Shown in pieces: positions 34,201 through 44,924 of a stretch of 64,000 nucleotides of DNA. Source of the stretch: Macrothele yani (lineage: Eukaryota > Arthropoda > Arachnida > Araneae > Macrothelidae); NCBI GenBank assembly GCA_039090855.1, contig CM077011.1, positions 136,650,749 through 136,714,748 on the forward strand, read 5' to 3'. A program made the translations under genes and the position numbers. Under the pieces are notes generated by a model that was not told the DNA's origin, searched no databases, and saw only the letters and a list, made by a program, of their open reading frames with translations. Position 1 is the stretch's first letter. The number at the start of each line of letters is the position of its first letter.

Positions 34201-35453
34201 ACATTTCTTTGAAAAGTTCAACTGTTTCAGTGCATGAAACAAAAGACATATTTGTCCTTAGCAACTTTCATGGCCCATAATGCTTCGGCTTTAGCCAACT
34301 GTAAATCATGACTCTGTACTTCACTAATATTTGTTTTGGGCTGAAGATCCCGTCCTCCAAAGGCTTTCATCAGGATGGACTTATTTCGAAATTTACTTTG
34401 AAATTTCTGCAAATGTTTTTTTTTCCTTTATGATGCGCTTTTACTTGTGAAAAGCCACTATTAGAAATGTTGAAAATTTCTGAACACAATATACACTTAG
34501 CAGAAAATATTGTTTCACTTGAAGAACACCATTCTTTCAACTTCACTCCGTCCAATTCTTTGGCGAACCACGCATCTTGAAGTTTCGTTTTGGATTTAGG
34601 CATCTTAAACACTTGTATTACTAATCAGAAAATGAAAGGGAAGTACAAAAACACGTTCCAATATTGCAAAACCAGACAACTTCCCGAAATTTGGCTGCGA
34701 GGATGTCAGAAGACGGAAAAAAAAAAAAAAAGCAGGTCACCACTAGAGAACTGAACCTGCACACAGCACAGAGAACACCATAAAAGACGCAAAACCAGAA
34801 ACTATCATACGCATCTCACGCAAGTTCAGTCAAAGCGAGTCGGAGCCGAGATATATTGCGCATCGAAGGTTGCTGTCGCCGACGCACGATCAAAGGTCAA
34901 TGATCACGTGCTCTACTGCCTGCCACGATAACACTCAGCTACCATCCCATCGTCATTACCGGAGGTTACGGAAGGAGACCACATGTTTCCTCTTTGCTTC
35001 CACCCACCTACGGTTTACAATAACAAAACATCAGCAGAAAGAGGAGGTTCCACAAGGCATGTACAAAAATAAAGTACGATCTTCTGCGTGCCACGGAGTT
35101 CGTCTGCAAAGCGCAAACCAGGGGTGAAAATGACCCCTCCCCTTTTCCCTTAGATCTCTTGTTACTCTTGAAAACTGTCCGAAGGCAAAAAGTGGAGCGC
35201 CCACCCCGAAGCAAGTGCATCTCGATGGCGTCATTTTTCCCTCCTTCAGCAGCACAGCATATAGGCTGTGTTTCTACAATAACAGGTCTTTTTACCTTAC
35301 CGTAATGGTAAATTTATTGGCGTTAATAACGGTTGTGTTTTTAATAAATAAGCTTACGAAAATTTTAGGATGAATAGCAAATTTTAGGTATAATTTTAGG
35401 AATTTAAGGAGGGTCACAAAATATTAGGAATTTTAGGAGGAATGTGATCCCTG
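31209..35453 (-). mobile_element. inner hAT (6-bp duplication CAATGT) with transposase
   Basis: Ends are CAGGGATCA and TGATCCCTG. CAATGT abuts both ends (31203-31208 and 35454-35459), indicating a 6-bp duplication. The motif AATTTTAGG occurs four to five times within about 100 bp of each end, in the same direction at both ends, so it is a directional subterminal array and not a simple palindrome. A transposase lies on the minus strand. It is younger than the outer hAT it interrupts. Confidence 0.9.
32403..34612 (-). pseudogene. hAT transposase, broken
   Basis: Minus-strand fragments: 34612-34370 with a zinc finger (CILCSEIFNISNSGFSQVK, then paired His); a linker (34412-34227); the catalytic part 34145-33417 with VTIAFDETTNTQVKWQLDVY, CVSMDSPNVNKCF, LGFCNLHVVSNAFK and LLRHVTNRWLTV; an insertion-domain part (33312-32951); and the C-terminal part 32900-32403 with YSNLAKLIKSILVLLHGNADAERGFLV, the hAT dimerisation motif, ending in a Lys/Glu-rich coiled tail. 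Breaks at about 34200, 33400, 33130 and 32930 shift the frame. Few stops lie within the pieces, so decay is moderate. Family resemblance is clear; activity is unlikely. Confidence 0.85.
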
Positions 35454-36038
35454 CAATGTATTTCTCAAATGGGGAGTGGATAAGGGACCTTTATTTTTAC
35501 AGTGTAACTGTACGATTTTCTTTGACCGTTCGTTTCCACCTAAAGTACTTCCGGCGGTCAGGTATTCAAAATGTTCGGGCGGTGCTGCAATTGTATGTTG
35601 CTCAAATAATGCTAATATTATTGTGCCATAATGCGCTGCAATATGTATGTTGCTAAATAGAATTAGCAGGGAGCTACTGCGTGGAGGCAGGGGGTAAATT
35701 ATTGTCGGCATGCTAACAACTATCCAATATCTATAGTTCTTGAAAAAGCTTTTTCTTCTCTACAGAAACACACTAATGCACACCCTATGGCATTTTCTAC
35801 CCAAGCCCGGAATAAATATCCATCTTGAATGCTCGCTCCCTAACCAGAACCTGTTGCCGAAGAATTCTCTTTACCAACTATAAAGTGTCTCGTTTGCTAA
35901 ATCATATAAAATCAATAATTTTATATTAATATTTATAATAAAAATTATCTCGCTCTCGCTCTCTCTCTAAGAGCCCAAGCCCGCCCGAGCCAGATTCTGG
36001 CCCGGGCTCTGCTTCGGGCTCAGCTCTGGTGTATGTAC

Positions 36039-36116
36039 CTACAGCTGCAGCATAACTTTTTAATACTTCATTAGTCAAAAATGCACGCATATGGTTTTCC
36101 AGTTCAAACCAAATTT
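36039..36116 (-). CDS. probable host-gene exon, product unknown
   Basis: A minus-strand segment of 78 nt between an acceptor (GTGAATTTAACTTAATTAG) and a donor (GTAG then GTACAT). It has 2 nt completing a codon, 25 open codons (IWFELENHMRAFL, then TNEVLKSYAAAV) and 1 nt left over. The composition looks like a soluble helical protein, not a transposon product. The downstream donor lies directly beside the target duplication of the outer hAT, whose RC sequence ACATACAC supplies intron positions +3 to +10. Phase fits the micro-exon at 30882-30900. The upstream exon was not found. Confidence 0.5.
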
Positions 36117-36999
36117 CTAATTAAGTTAAATTCACTCTGCTGCACCTTCAATTTCACTTGTAGCATAAACTAATAAAGTTTGTATAGCACAATAATAGCT
36201 TCTCAAGCACTCCCTCCCATTAAAAACCCTTCTTTATTTTTATGGTTAACTTTTCAATTTTCTATAATTTACGTTGCATAAAACCTTAATTACATATATC
36301 CAAAGCTTACAAACTGATACCCAAAAAAGGTAACAGAAAAGAAAGATGAACCCAACACTCACCCACCACTTCCTATGTCAAGATTGTTTATGTAATTTAT
36401 AATCCAGTTGAATATCCCACATCAGTGGCAGCTCATGACAGGGGGCTGTGGCTGCAGTGCCCTCTCCCCCTCCATGCCATAGTGAATTACATCTCCAGTG
36501 TTCTCTTAAACCTCCCACTCTGCTGCTCCAGCACTATGTTTAATTTCAGCATTGCCATTTGATTGCCATCAGCAAGGAGCTGTTGAAATTCCTGCCTCAA
36601 GTCTATAGCAAACACTCATGGGTGAAAGCTAGCCTAATTAGCTGACTTCCAAGATCAGGTGGATCTCAGTTATCATTTTCAAGGCATACAAGAAACTCTG
36701 TTTTCCAGCTACGAGAAACTCTGTTTTCATTGGTTATTCTAAAGTGGATGAAACAGCTTGAGGGACTAACATGGGAAACTACGACATTCATGATCAGCTA
36801 ATGTCTTGCTCTGAACCCCTAATATTGCTTAATTTGTCTGTTAGTCATAAAACTGATGGATGTCCTGTGGCCTTTCACACATATAATTTGCCTTCTCTGC
36901 ACCCCCCCCCCCAGGTTGCTCAATGAACCCTTTTCATTAGTAAAGCCTCGCAAAGAATGGGGGATCACGTCCATTATTCTCCACTTGGAGGAGTGCTGA
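36117..36999. other. no gene recognised
   Basis: Probably intron or intergenic. A short C-run lies near 36903-36914. Confidence 0.4.
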
Positions 37000-38240
37000 T
37001 GTTGACCTTTGGCCCAAGTGGTCGGATTTGTTTTGTTTGTTCTTCAGGGTTCGGTTGGCTGGTTGGTGAATTTTTATGGCGCAAGGGCCATGTGTGGCTA
37101 ATGAGCGCTAGACACAAGACATCCAAACAAACAGTGTTAAAAATGTGGTATAATGCTTAAAATCAGGCTGATTCGGTAAAAGTGAAAAATGAGAATGAAG
37201 AAAAGTGTAAAAACTAGATACGCTTAAAAAAGTCAATTTGCTGTAAAAGTGAAAAGATAGCAAATGTATCGCAGAGGTCATCTAGGAGCCGCTGCAGCGT
37301 AGTCGTTCAATAAATGAGAATGAAAGAAGTGAAAATGAACAGCATGAAAAGGAACACAGAAGATGAGTGACAGTGAGTCGGCAATTGCACGTCTCACACA
37401 TCGGTGCAGTGTCGCCACACGACAATGTCCACTGCGGAGATGTGCGAGCACAACTTCCTACGGTTCCGGCAATATGATGACTTCCAGATTTCAAGAATAG
37501 GTTTAATACGATGCAGTTTATTTTCCACCTGTTGGTCCCACAGACCCTGCCACGTTTGCTTGATATGATCCTGAACAGGAAAGCGGAAATCCCGGTGAAA
37601 CAGTGGCAAGGGTGTGACAACCAAAGAGGAAGCATATCTAGCAGCCGCATCAGCACACTCATTACCCGAGATTCCAACATGTCCAGGAATCCAGCAAAAG
37701 TGAACCTAGAAACCGTCTCACGTCCAAGAGAAAAAGATGGTCACTGCAATCCGCAGATGACGAAGACTGCAAGACACTTAAGGAATCCGTATAGACCATA
37801 GCACGATGTAGAGAACTTGACTGAACATGGAGAAGAGCGAGATACACAGCCTGCATCTCCGCCGAAAATACTGTGGCCTCAGCTGGGATCCGAGCAACAG
37901 AAACATCATCTACGCAGACGGCGGCAGATCCGATATCACCCATCTTAGATCCGTCAGTGAAAACTGGAACATAATCAGAATTGAGGGAAAGGTGCTCAGC
38001 GAAGTGCTGCTGGTACACGGAAGCAGGGGTTGAGGACTTATCAAGAGAAGTAAAGCTGAGATCGGTGACGACCTGAAAAGTCTGCCACGGCGTGTCCCCA
38101 ATGACGCTGGTCTCTCCAACAAGTGCCAAGTCGAGCAATGCATCACCAGCTACGGCCGCCATATGAAGACCGAAGGTTGGAATGCACAAAGGCCGGTTCT
38201 CAAATAAATGAGCATGCTGGGGATGTTCTTCATGGTTTAG
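37000..38240 (-). mobile_element. 5'-truncated LINE with RNase H
   Basis: The minus strand carries the RNase H and C-terminal parts of a LINE, with a 3' UTR down to about 37000 containing TTTTATGGCGCAAGGGCC. Endonuclease and reverse transcriptase are missing, the usual result of incomplete reverse transcription. No clear tail or duplication was fixed. Confidence 0.75.
37282..38230 (-). pseudogene. LINE RNase H and C-terminal region, broken
   Basis: The frame 38189-37662 has VPVFTDGSKMGDIG (first Asp), AEMQAVYLALL (Glu) and AMVYTDSLSVLQ (second Asp), the RNase H core. After a frameshift near 37690 it reads GHVGISGNECADAAAR (last His/Asp) and then a C-terminal stretch. A further shift leads to the frame 37624-37394. 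The domain would remove the RNA strand during copying. The layout matches I/Jockey-superfamily LINEs that carry RNase H, like the larger element at 59.4-64 kb, but the sequence differs. Confidence 0.8.
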
Positions 38241-38805
38241 AGAGTAATTACAGCAAAGAAGTCTGGGACTGAATTTATTTACAAATGACAGGTTATAAAT
38301 GTTGAATGTTTGAATGTTTTGAATACTGTGTAAGAATATATTAATTTTTTTTTCTGTTTATTTGCCCGTGGGCATTGATCTTTTTGTTTTAAAAGATTTT
38401 TGAAAAACTCCTTTCTACTTGTGAATGGTAGTACTTGAAAAGTTATACAAAGTTTGGTACAGTTAGTTATGTTTGCAACATAGTCCAAAATTTTTCACCA
38501 CAAACAGCGAAAGTCACATCGTTCAATGGATATTTCAGCTCAAGACAAAGTCTTTTATCTTTTCGATACATTATGAACAACTACTCATTTGGGTGGCGTC
38601 ACATTTTCATGTTATTAAATGTTGTCGATTACCATGATTCACTGAATGCAGAGCAAGTATTTCTTGAACTGGCATTTCTAAAATACTATGTTGTCGCAAT
38701 ATGTTTTTAAATATAATAGTACCCTCGATAAACTATCAGTCATATTGATGTAAATTTTCAAAGCAATAAATCTAGTAGCCTCTTGCCCTGGCAGATTGCT
38801 TCGGG
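38241..38805. other. no gene recognised
   Basis: AT-rich spacer without recognisable coding potential. Confidence 0.4.
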
Positions 38806-40063
38806 CAGGGTTTGAAAAATAAAGGGCGCCAGGTCCCTATGGCGACTAAAAAATCGGAGCTGGCGACCATAACTTCAGCTCACTGTTTTTCTTTTAAATT
38901 AAAAATAATCGCCACGATAAAAGCTCCAGCTTACTGTTGTCGATAATATACCGACACGTAAATAGAGATAAAACAAAAAAATAATAATTAAACAGACCGG
39001 ACGGTCCGGACCCTTTAAATGGCGGCTCATGGCGAGGCCAATGAGAGTAATTATCGTTTGCCTCGCTCGTGGTCACCGCCTGCCTCTTTACGCTACAACG
39101 TCGGCGTGCAACGTTCCTAGTGTGGATTTGTGATGTCAGTTACTGGTGGCGGCCACCGCAAAGGATAAGAGACTCGTTTTTCCCTCTGTAGACGCTGAGC
39201 GCCTTCACGAGGGAGGAGGAAAGGCACCATTATGAAGCGTTCGACTTTTACCGATCCTATTTTGCCCAAAATGAAATGCGTTCGGTTGACTGTTTTAAAA
39301 CATCGTCAAAGGATAATGACGACATGGAAAGCGGAGCAGCTGCTGATGATTTTTATAATTTTGACACCATAAGATCACCTGCTCAGATAAACAAAGCAAG
39401 CATTAGTTCGCAGCCACGTGGAAAACAGAGACAGTTCCAAAATGCATGGATAAAGGAGCTTCCTTGGATAGAATATAATGAAGATAATGGAATAGCCAAC
39501 TGTTCCATATGCACAAAATGTCCCAATCTTAATGATCAATCTTCTAAACTAGTTCGTGGTTTTACGGCACCATTTAAATTAGAGACTTTTAAGAAACATG
39601 GAATTTCACAGCAACATTTAAAATGTGTTGCTGCTTTGAAAGCTGAAATTGAACCCAACACTGCTCTAGCAAAATGTGTGAAAAAAATGGATGAAAAAGA
39701 TGTTCAATCATTTGAAAATTGAAAGGTTTTTAATGCTGCATATTACACCTGTCCAAAAATAATAGGCCATTTACAGATATAAAAGACATATTAACTCTAA
39801 TCAGAAATTGTGGGCTTGAGGTTCTTCGGGAATATGGTAACAATAACTCTTGTAAGGAAATAAATTATCACATAGCACGTACAACTGAGGAAGATTTATT
39901 AAGTAGAATTGAAGCAGAGTAGGTTCCTAAGCATTTTATTAGATGGTTCAACTGACAAATCTGATGAAGAGCAACTTGTTTATGCACGATACCTAAAAGA
40001 TAATGTGATTAAAGAAAGTTTCTTAGGCATAATTCCCCTTGAAAGTGGTACAAGTGAATCTTA

Positions 40064-41334
40064 TTGGGTGTACAAATAAGTTTACATCATTTTTCGGTCG
40101 AAAAAGGTAATAGTTTGTTGTAGACAGATAACGATTATTTTATTCAAAACATTTACCTTTGCAACATACAACCTCCCCACCCACTTTTCAGGCAATAAAT
40201 GGATTCCGGGATAGAAGAAGTCCGGTTGTTTGGATGCAATCCAGTTATCAAGCCAATTTTGAATCTCCTCATAAGAATGGAACTGCTCTCCAGAAAGGGT
40301 GCTCTGCAGGGATCGAAACAAATGGAAATCTGATGGTGTGATGTCTGGTGAATACAGCGGGTGGGGTAACACATACCAGTCAAGTGCTTCTACAGTTTCC
40401 TTGACCCATATCGCGACATGAGGTCTGGCGTTGCCATGCTGGAGAACTTTGTCATGTCTTTTCGCATATTCCAGATGTTTCGCTCTCAATGCACGGCTCA
40501 AATTTATTAGTTGTTGATAACGTTCAGTGTTGATGCTCTGGCATGGTTGCAGCAGCTCATAGTACACCACACCTTTCTGATCCCACCAGATACACAGCAT
40601 AACCTTGCTGCCATGAATATTCTGCTTTGGCATTGATGGACCTGGTGTACCTGGACTCGCCCATGCTTTTGGTCATTTCGGAGTATCGTAATGAATCCAT
40701 TTTTCATCTCCCGTAACAATTTGATGCAGAAATGATTTTCTTCTGTGTCTTTGCAGGAGCAATTCACATTCACATATGGAGCAATTCACATATCCTCTCA
40801 AATCATGTGGACCCAATTTCCTTGCTTTTCAACCATACCCATTGCATGTAGATGTTGAGAAATGCATTGTTGGGTAACATGTAATGCCATTGCTAACTCT
40901 GTTTTTGTTTAGCACGGATCTTCATCCAGTAATGCTTCCAAAGCAGCATCTTCAAATTTTTTTGGTGCACCTTCAGATTCTTTGTCTTTCACGTTGAAAC
41001 CATTCCCTTTGAACTGTCGGAACCACTGTCCACACGTGCTTTCAGTTAGAGCATGTTCACCATAAGCTTCCACAAGCAAATGATGACTTTCGGCAGCGGT
41101 TTTCTTTAAAAAGAAGTAATGCAGCAAAACTTTTTGCACATGCTGTTTTGTTTTTGGCAGGAAATTCGACATTTACAATGCACTGACAAACAATTATGTT
41201 CACACTGCAACGACTAATTATCAAAGCTTGTTGCAAGGACTTTCTTACACACGTGTTGTTCTTCGCAATTACATGAAATCTGTGCTAGTTACGCTATCTA
41301 TTTGCAAATGATGTAAACTTATTTGTACACCCAA
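40064..41334 (-). mobile_element. mariner transposon nested in the hAT
   Basis: Terminal inverted repeats TTGGGTGTACAAATAAGTTT and AAACTTATTTGTACACCCAA are perfect for at least 29 bp. TA flanks both sides (40062-40063, 41335-41336). The length of 1,271 bp is normal for a complete mariner. The transposase runs on the minus strand, opposite to the host hAT. Perfect ends with a decayed gene suggest it was moved by a transposase from another copy. Confidence 0.95.
40082..41172 (-). pseudogene. mariner transposase, broken
   Basis: It starts MSNFLPKTKQHVQKVLLHYFF (41172) with a helix-turn-helix start and STCGQWFRQFKGNGFNVKD. After a frameshift near 40910 comes LHAMGMVEKQGNW, the mariner linker. 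The catalytic part holds IVTGDEKWIHYD (first Asp), a stop just after it, KVMLCIWWDQKGVVYYELL, then VLQHGNARPHVA, where the second catalytic Asp is replaced by Gly, and YSPDITPSDFHLF (third Asp, about 34 residues on). The stop, the frameshifts and the lost Asp each abolish function. D,D34D-type spacing is otherwise kept. Confidence 0.9.
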
Positions 41335-43035
41335 TATTTGCATGCTTTGAAGCATATGCTACAAAAAGCTGGTCTAGAAATGCTTCTAGAGCCCAATTCT
41401 CCACTCATTGGCATTGGAACAGATGGAGCAGCAGCAATGGTGGGAAAAGAAAATGGCTTGGTAACAAAATTAGGGACTATAACAGGTATGGAACACTTAA
41501 TTTCAATTCATTGTGTTGCTCACAGACTGAATTTGGCTATACTAAGTTCAATTAAAGATACAAAATACCTTTCAAAAATTGACAGTGTACTAAAACAACT
41601 TTATAAGTTTTATCAGAATTCACCTAAAAGATTAAAACAGCTTAAAAAAGTGGTAGAAGCTTTGCAAACTGAAATTTTAAAATTTCAACATCTTCATAAT
41701 GTTAGATGAGTAGCAAGTAAAATAAATGCTCTGACTGCTTTGATTAAAAATTACACTAGTGTTGTTTTACATTTAGAAGATATATCAAATAGTTCTGGAG
41801 AAGAGGCTGCAACTGTCAAGGGTTTATTGAAGGATTTGAAATCGTTTCGTTTTGTGAAATTTGTGCACTTTCTGTTGGATTTTTTAAGGATATTTAATTC
41901 ACTATCTCTTCTGTTTCAAAAAAAAAAAAACTTCTACCTCAATTAATTTGCATGTTAAGAAAACACAGTTTAATCTAGACTTTAAAGAGCACATGCAGTG
42001 AGATGGAAAATTTAGTTGTATCTAACACAACTTTAGATGGGAAGCTAGATACATCTTACAAAAATTAATACAAATGCTTTTGAAAATGACCAGCAAAATG
42101 TCCTGAATGATGGTATCCAGTTTTTAAAAGAGATTCTTAGAAAATTCACCAATGATTACTGATGCTGTTGCAGTATTTGACACATTTCAATGGCCGGATG
42201 GTACAGATTTATTTAATTATGGAGAAAGTGAAATAAAAATGTTAGGCTTACATTATAGACAATTTCTAAATAATAAAGGTAAGACAGAAGAAGAGTTTCT
42301 TGATCTTTTAACAGAGTGGTTTGATCTTTTTAAAAACACTTGGGAAAAATTTTAATGTTGAACAATTATTAAAAAAAACTTAAGCCATGAAAGACAGATT
42401 TCCACATTTAAGTTTTCTTATTAAGATAGTAGCTGTTATACCAGTTTCCACAGCTTCATGTGAAAGAAGATTTTCTCACATGAACCTGATAAAAAAATAA
42501 ATTAAGAAACAGAATGGAAGTAGACAGTTTGCAAAATTTATTGATGATTAATTTGAATGGGCCTGATCTAAAGAACTTTAAGCTTGATAGAGCTGTTGAT
42601 CATTGGTATTTTAAAACAAATGCTGTGAGGCATGTTCATGGACACAAACACGGTGTATAAAGCATGAATAAATTTTACATTAACCCACTTAGTATTATTT
42701 TATTAGTATTAATAAAAAATTTTAAAAATGACATTGCACTGATTTTTCTCGCTTCTAAGTATTAAAGTCAGGCTCTTAACATTTTAAGAGATTTTTCAAT
42801 TCCTGGCTTTGGGAATTGGAATTTCATTGCAATATTTACAAATTATGAAAAAGAAAAAAAAATTCGTAGCAACACCCCCTTTGATTAAAATCTAGCATCA
42901 AAAGAAGCTTTAGTATCTATCCATACATTCTTTGCCTTTTATCACAACTAGCTAAAATGGTTGAAAACAGCAAGCTTCATGAAACAATACAACAATAACC
43001 ATGGAATTACATGAGAACACACACAATTACATATA

Positions 43036-43671
43036 CAGGGCTTGAAAAATACAATGCCCGAGATACCCAGGGCATGTAAATTATTGGCCTGGGCAGGTGA
43101 AAAAAAATCTAGTTGCCCAGACCAGGCAACTAAGTTGAAAAATGAAAAAAGTGTGGAATAGAATTTCCTACTACAAGAAAAGACAGTGGACACATGTCAT
43201 GTTTCATTTCACTGCTAATCACCGGAAGTTTTATTATTGTTACGGAGTACCAAGGACAGGACAGGACAGGACAGAAGAATATCACTTCTTTAATTAAATT
43301 TTCTAGGTCAATAAATTGGAATCATATGTAGTTTTGCTCCAAATGTTATTTACAGTCTGTGACAGGATGCATGCCTCTGATTGAACTAACCTCTGGTGTG
43401 ACAAAGGGCAAAAACTTCATTGAATCACTAAATTTCTCAAATTCCAATTGTACCATCATATCATTTCGTACCAATTTCAGCATCGTCATCTTAAAACTTG
43501 AGGTACATGCTATTGTGAATGGAACATTTTGCATACGGACTCTTAAAACGGAAATGCAAAACATGCAAAAAAGTTCACATTTTTTAACTTAATGAGGGTT
43601 CTGATTTTACAAAATAAATTTTCCTGGGCATTCAGCTTTTACTGCCTGGGTAGGTAAATAATTTTGCCCTG
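43036..43671. mobile_element. small hAT-like element with an exon-like frame
   Basis: The left end starts CAGGGCTTGAAAAATAC and the right end finishes ATTTTGCCCTG. GCCTGGGCAGGT/GCCTGGGTAGGT and GCCCAG motifs recur inside both ends. ATATA abuts both ends, which could be a 5-bp duplication. A minus-strand open segment 43541-43391 lies between an acceptor-like TTTTAAG and a donor-like GTTAGT. Confidence 0.6.
43391..43541 (-). other. exon-like open segment inside the small hAT
   Basis: A 151-nt minus-strand stretch, open in one frame, reads VRMQNVPFTIACTSSFKM, then VQLEFEKFSDSMKFLPFVTP. It is preceded by TGCATTTCCGTTTTAAG and followed by GTTAGT. It matches no transposase motif I know. It may be a captured host exon or a leftover transposase exon. 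Confidence 0.35.
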
Positions 43672-43689
43672 ATATAATAATAAAATTCA

Positions 43690-44900
43690 TTAAGCAGAGG
43701 CTTTCGACCATTCTATGGCATTCATCATCCGCTATCAACTGAATCAGAAATTAATTACCAGAACTGCAATATGAATTGGAGGTACAAAAACTGCCAGATT
43801 TCAGGTGAGAAATCCAAATAAATGGGATTTAGTGAAGAGTTTCTGAATTGCATTTCTTAGTAAAAACGAATTTTAATGCTCTCTTGAACAGAAGCATAGC
43901 CGGGGAGGGGTACTCGCGTCTGGACCCTCCTTCCTTGAGGGTGGATAGAGTACGAAGTTCAAGCAGTAAATGAGTCTAGTTCCAGTTGAAGAATTTTATC
44001 TTCTTTTCCTCTGAGTTCCTTTGGTTTTTTTAGACATTTCTGGCCTCTTGATTTTAGTCAAGGCCTGTTCTCAATATGTAGAAGGATTATCAAAAGTTTT
44101 GTTTACTCCTGAAGAATTTAAAAATTGCTGCCAGGTTCCCCTACTGTTGCCAGTTATGAAACAAATGTTTTCATTGTGTATTTTGTAATTCTGTTCTTGT
44201 TGTAATTAAGTTGTTTATAAAACACCACTTATTAGTTTTAAAGGCTCATTGATGTCACAGTATTTTTTTTTTGATGTAATAACTTTCTTTACCTCTTGTT
44301 TTTATGATATTCATAGTCCAATATTTTAATTTTTTTCCCATAAAGGTTCATATTAGCATAATTGCATATGATTTGCTAATACACTATTTTGATCTTCGTT
44401 ATTAATAGCCATTTGATGTTCCTTAATTCTGATTTCCAATTTTCGAGATGTTTGTCCAATATAATTGCTGTTAAGATTAAGTGGAATTTGATATACATTT
44501 TTTCTTTCCATCTTGTCTGTTGTATTTCTGTATGTTTCCTTATTAGCTAAATATACTACTTTGTTTTCTGCTGCAGTGGCTATTTTTGTTATCCTTTATT
44601 AAATGCTTATTAATTTTGGTATTTAATTTTCCATAATTGGCCATTGGTATATACTTAATTATTTTATCAGTTTTTCAAACTTTTCATTATTCTTTTTAGA
44701 TTGTTTTTGTCTGACATTTTGCACAATGTTAATGACAGTTTTTTTGTCGGGGAAATCATAGTCTATTAAACTTTATTGCCATTTTTGTCATTGCTTCTAC
44801 TTGATTTTTATCTGATGAAAGTAATTTAGCTCTAGTTACTAAATTTCTGTCCTATTAGTTTCTTTCTAGTTACTAAATCACTGTCCTGTTGGCAGAGAGC
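43690..44900 (-). pseudogene. Penelope-like element relic with GIY-YIG endonuclease
   Basis: On the minus strand at about 44560-44340 one frame reads MERKNVYQIPLNL, NSNYIGQTSRKLEIRIKEHQ and then NSVLANHM. This is the GIY-YIG nuclease core of Penelope-like elements (VYQI and NYIG as the two halves, then the catalytic Arg/His helix). Upstream (to about 44900) decayed sequence corresponds to the end of the reverse transcriptase. Downstream near 43700-43730 GGCTTTCGACCATTCTATGG and TTCATCATC resemble Penelope-like terminal sequence. Many stops and frameshifts show it is old. Confidence 0.75.
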
Positions 44901-44924
44901 AAAAGTGAGTTGAAGCGTATGTTG

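Larger units (their letters stand above)
31019..36028. mobile_element. outer hAT (8-bp duplication GTGTATGT)
   Basis: Ends are TAGAGCTGAG and CTCAGCTCTG, with GTGTATGT exactly duplicated at 31011-31018 and 36029-36036. GAGCCCG/CGGGCTC motifs repeat inside both ends. Without the inner hAT only about 765 bp remain and no transposase was recognised, so it is non-autonomous. It landed in an intron, two bases beyond the donor of the exon at 36039-36116. Confidence 0.9.
39232..42658 (+). pseudogene. hAT transposase (TTF-type zinc finger), broken and split
   Basis: The N-terminal part (39276-39722) has QFQNAWIKELPWIEYNE, CSICTKCPNL and a His pair, a TTF-type finger like ZNF862/KIAA1586-related hAT proteins. 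It continues through frameshifts with REYGNN-like and ILLDGSTDKSDEEQLVYARY (about 39925-40060). Beyond the mariner: 41341-41709 with GIGTDGAAAMVGKENGLV and HCVAHRLNLAILSS, 41740-41925, 42152-42355, and the dimerisation tail near 42440-42520 (VIPVSTASCERRFSHMNLIK). Multiple stops and frameshifts plus the mariner insertion make it inactive. Confidence 0.85.
38806..42805 (+). mobile_element. hAT transposon (8-bp duplication GCTTCGGG) carrying a mariner
   Basis: The left end CAGGGTTTGAAAAAT and the right end ATTTTTCAATTCCTG are inverted copies at 13 of 15 bases. The flanks GCTTCGGG (38798-38805) and GCTTTGGG (42806-42813) match at 7 of 8. GGCGCCAGG/TGGCGAC motifs lie inside the left end. The plus strand encodes a decayed transposase. 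A mariner sits at 40064-41334 in the middle of that gene. Confidence 0.88.

Noticed and set aside
36355..36440. A further upstream minus-strand exon (FNWIINYINNLDIG) that would fit the phase of the exon at 36039-36116
   Set aside because: A stop lies directly before the open part and no AG acceptor occurs between that stop and the donor.
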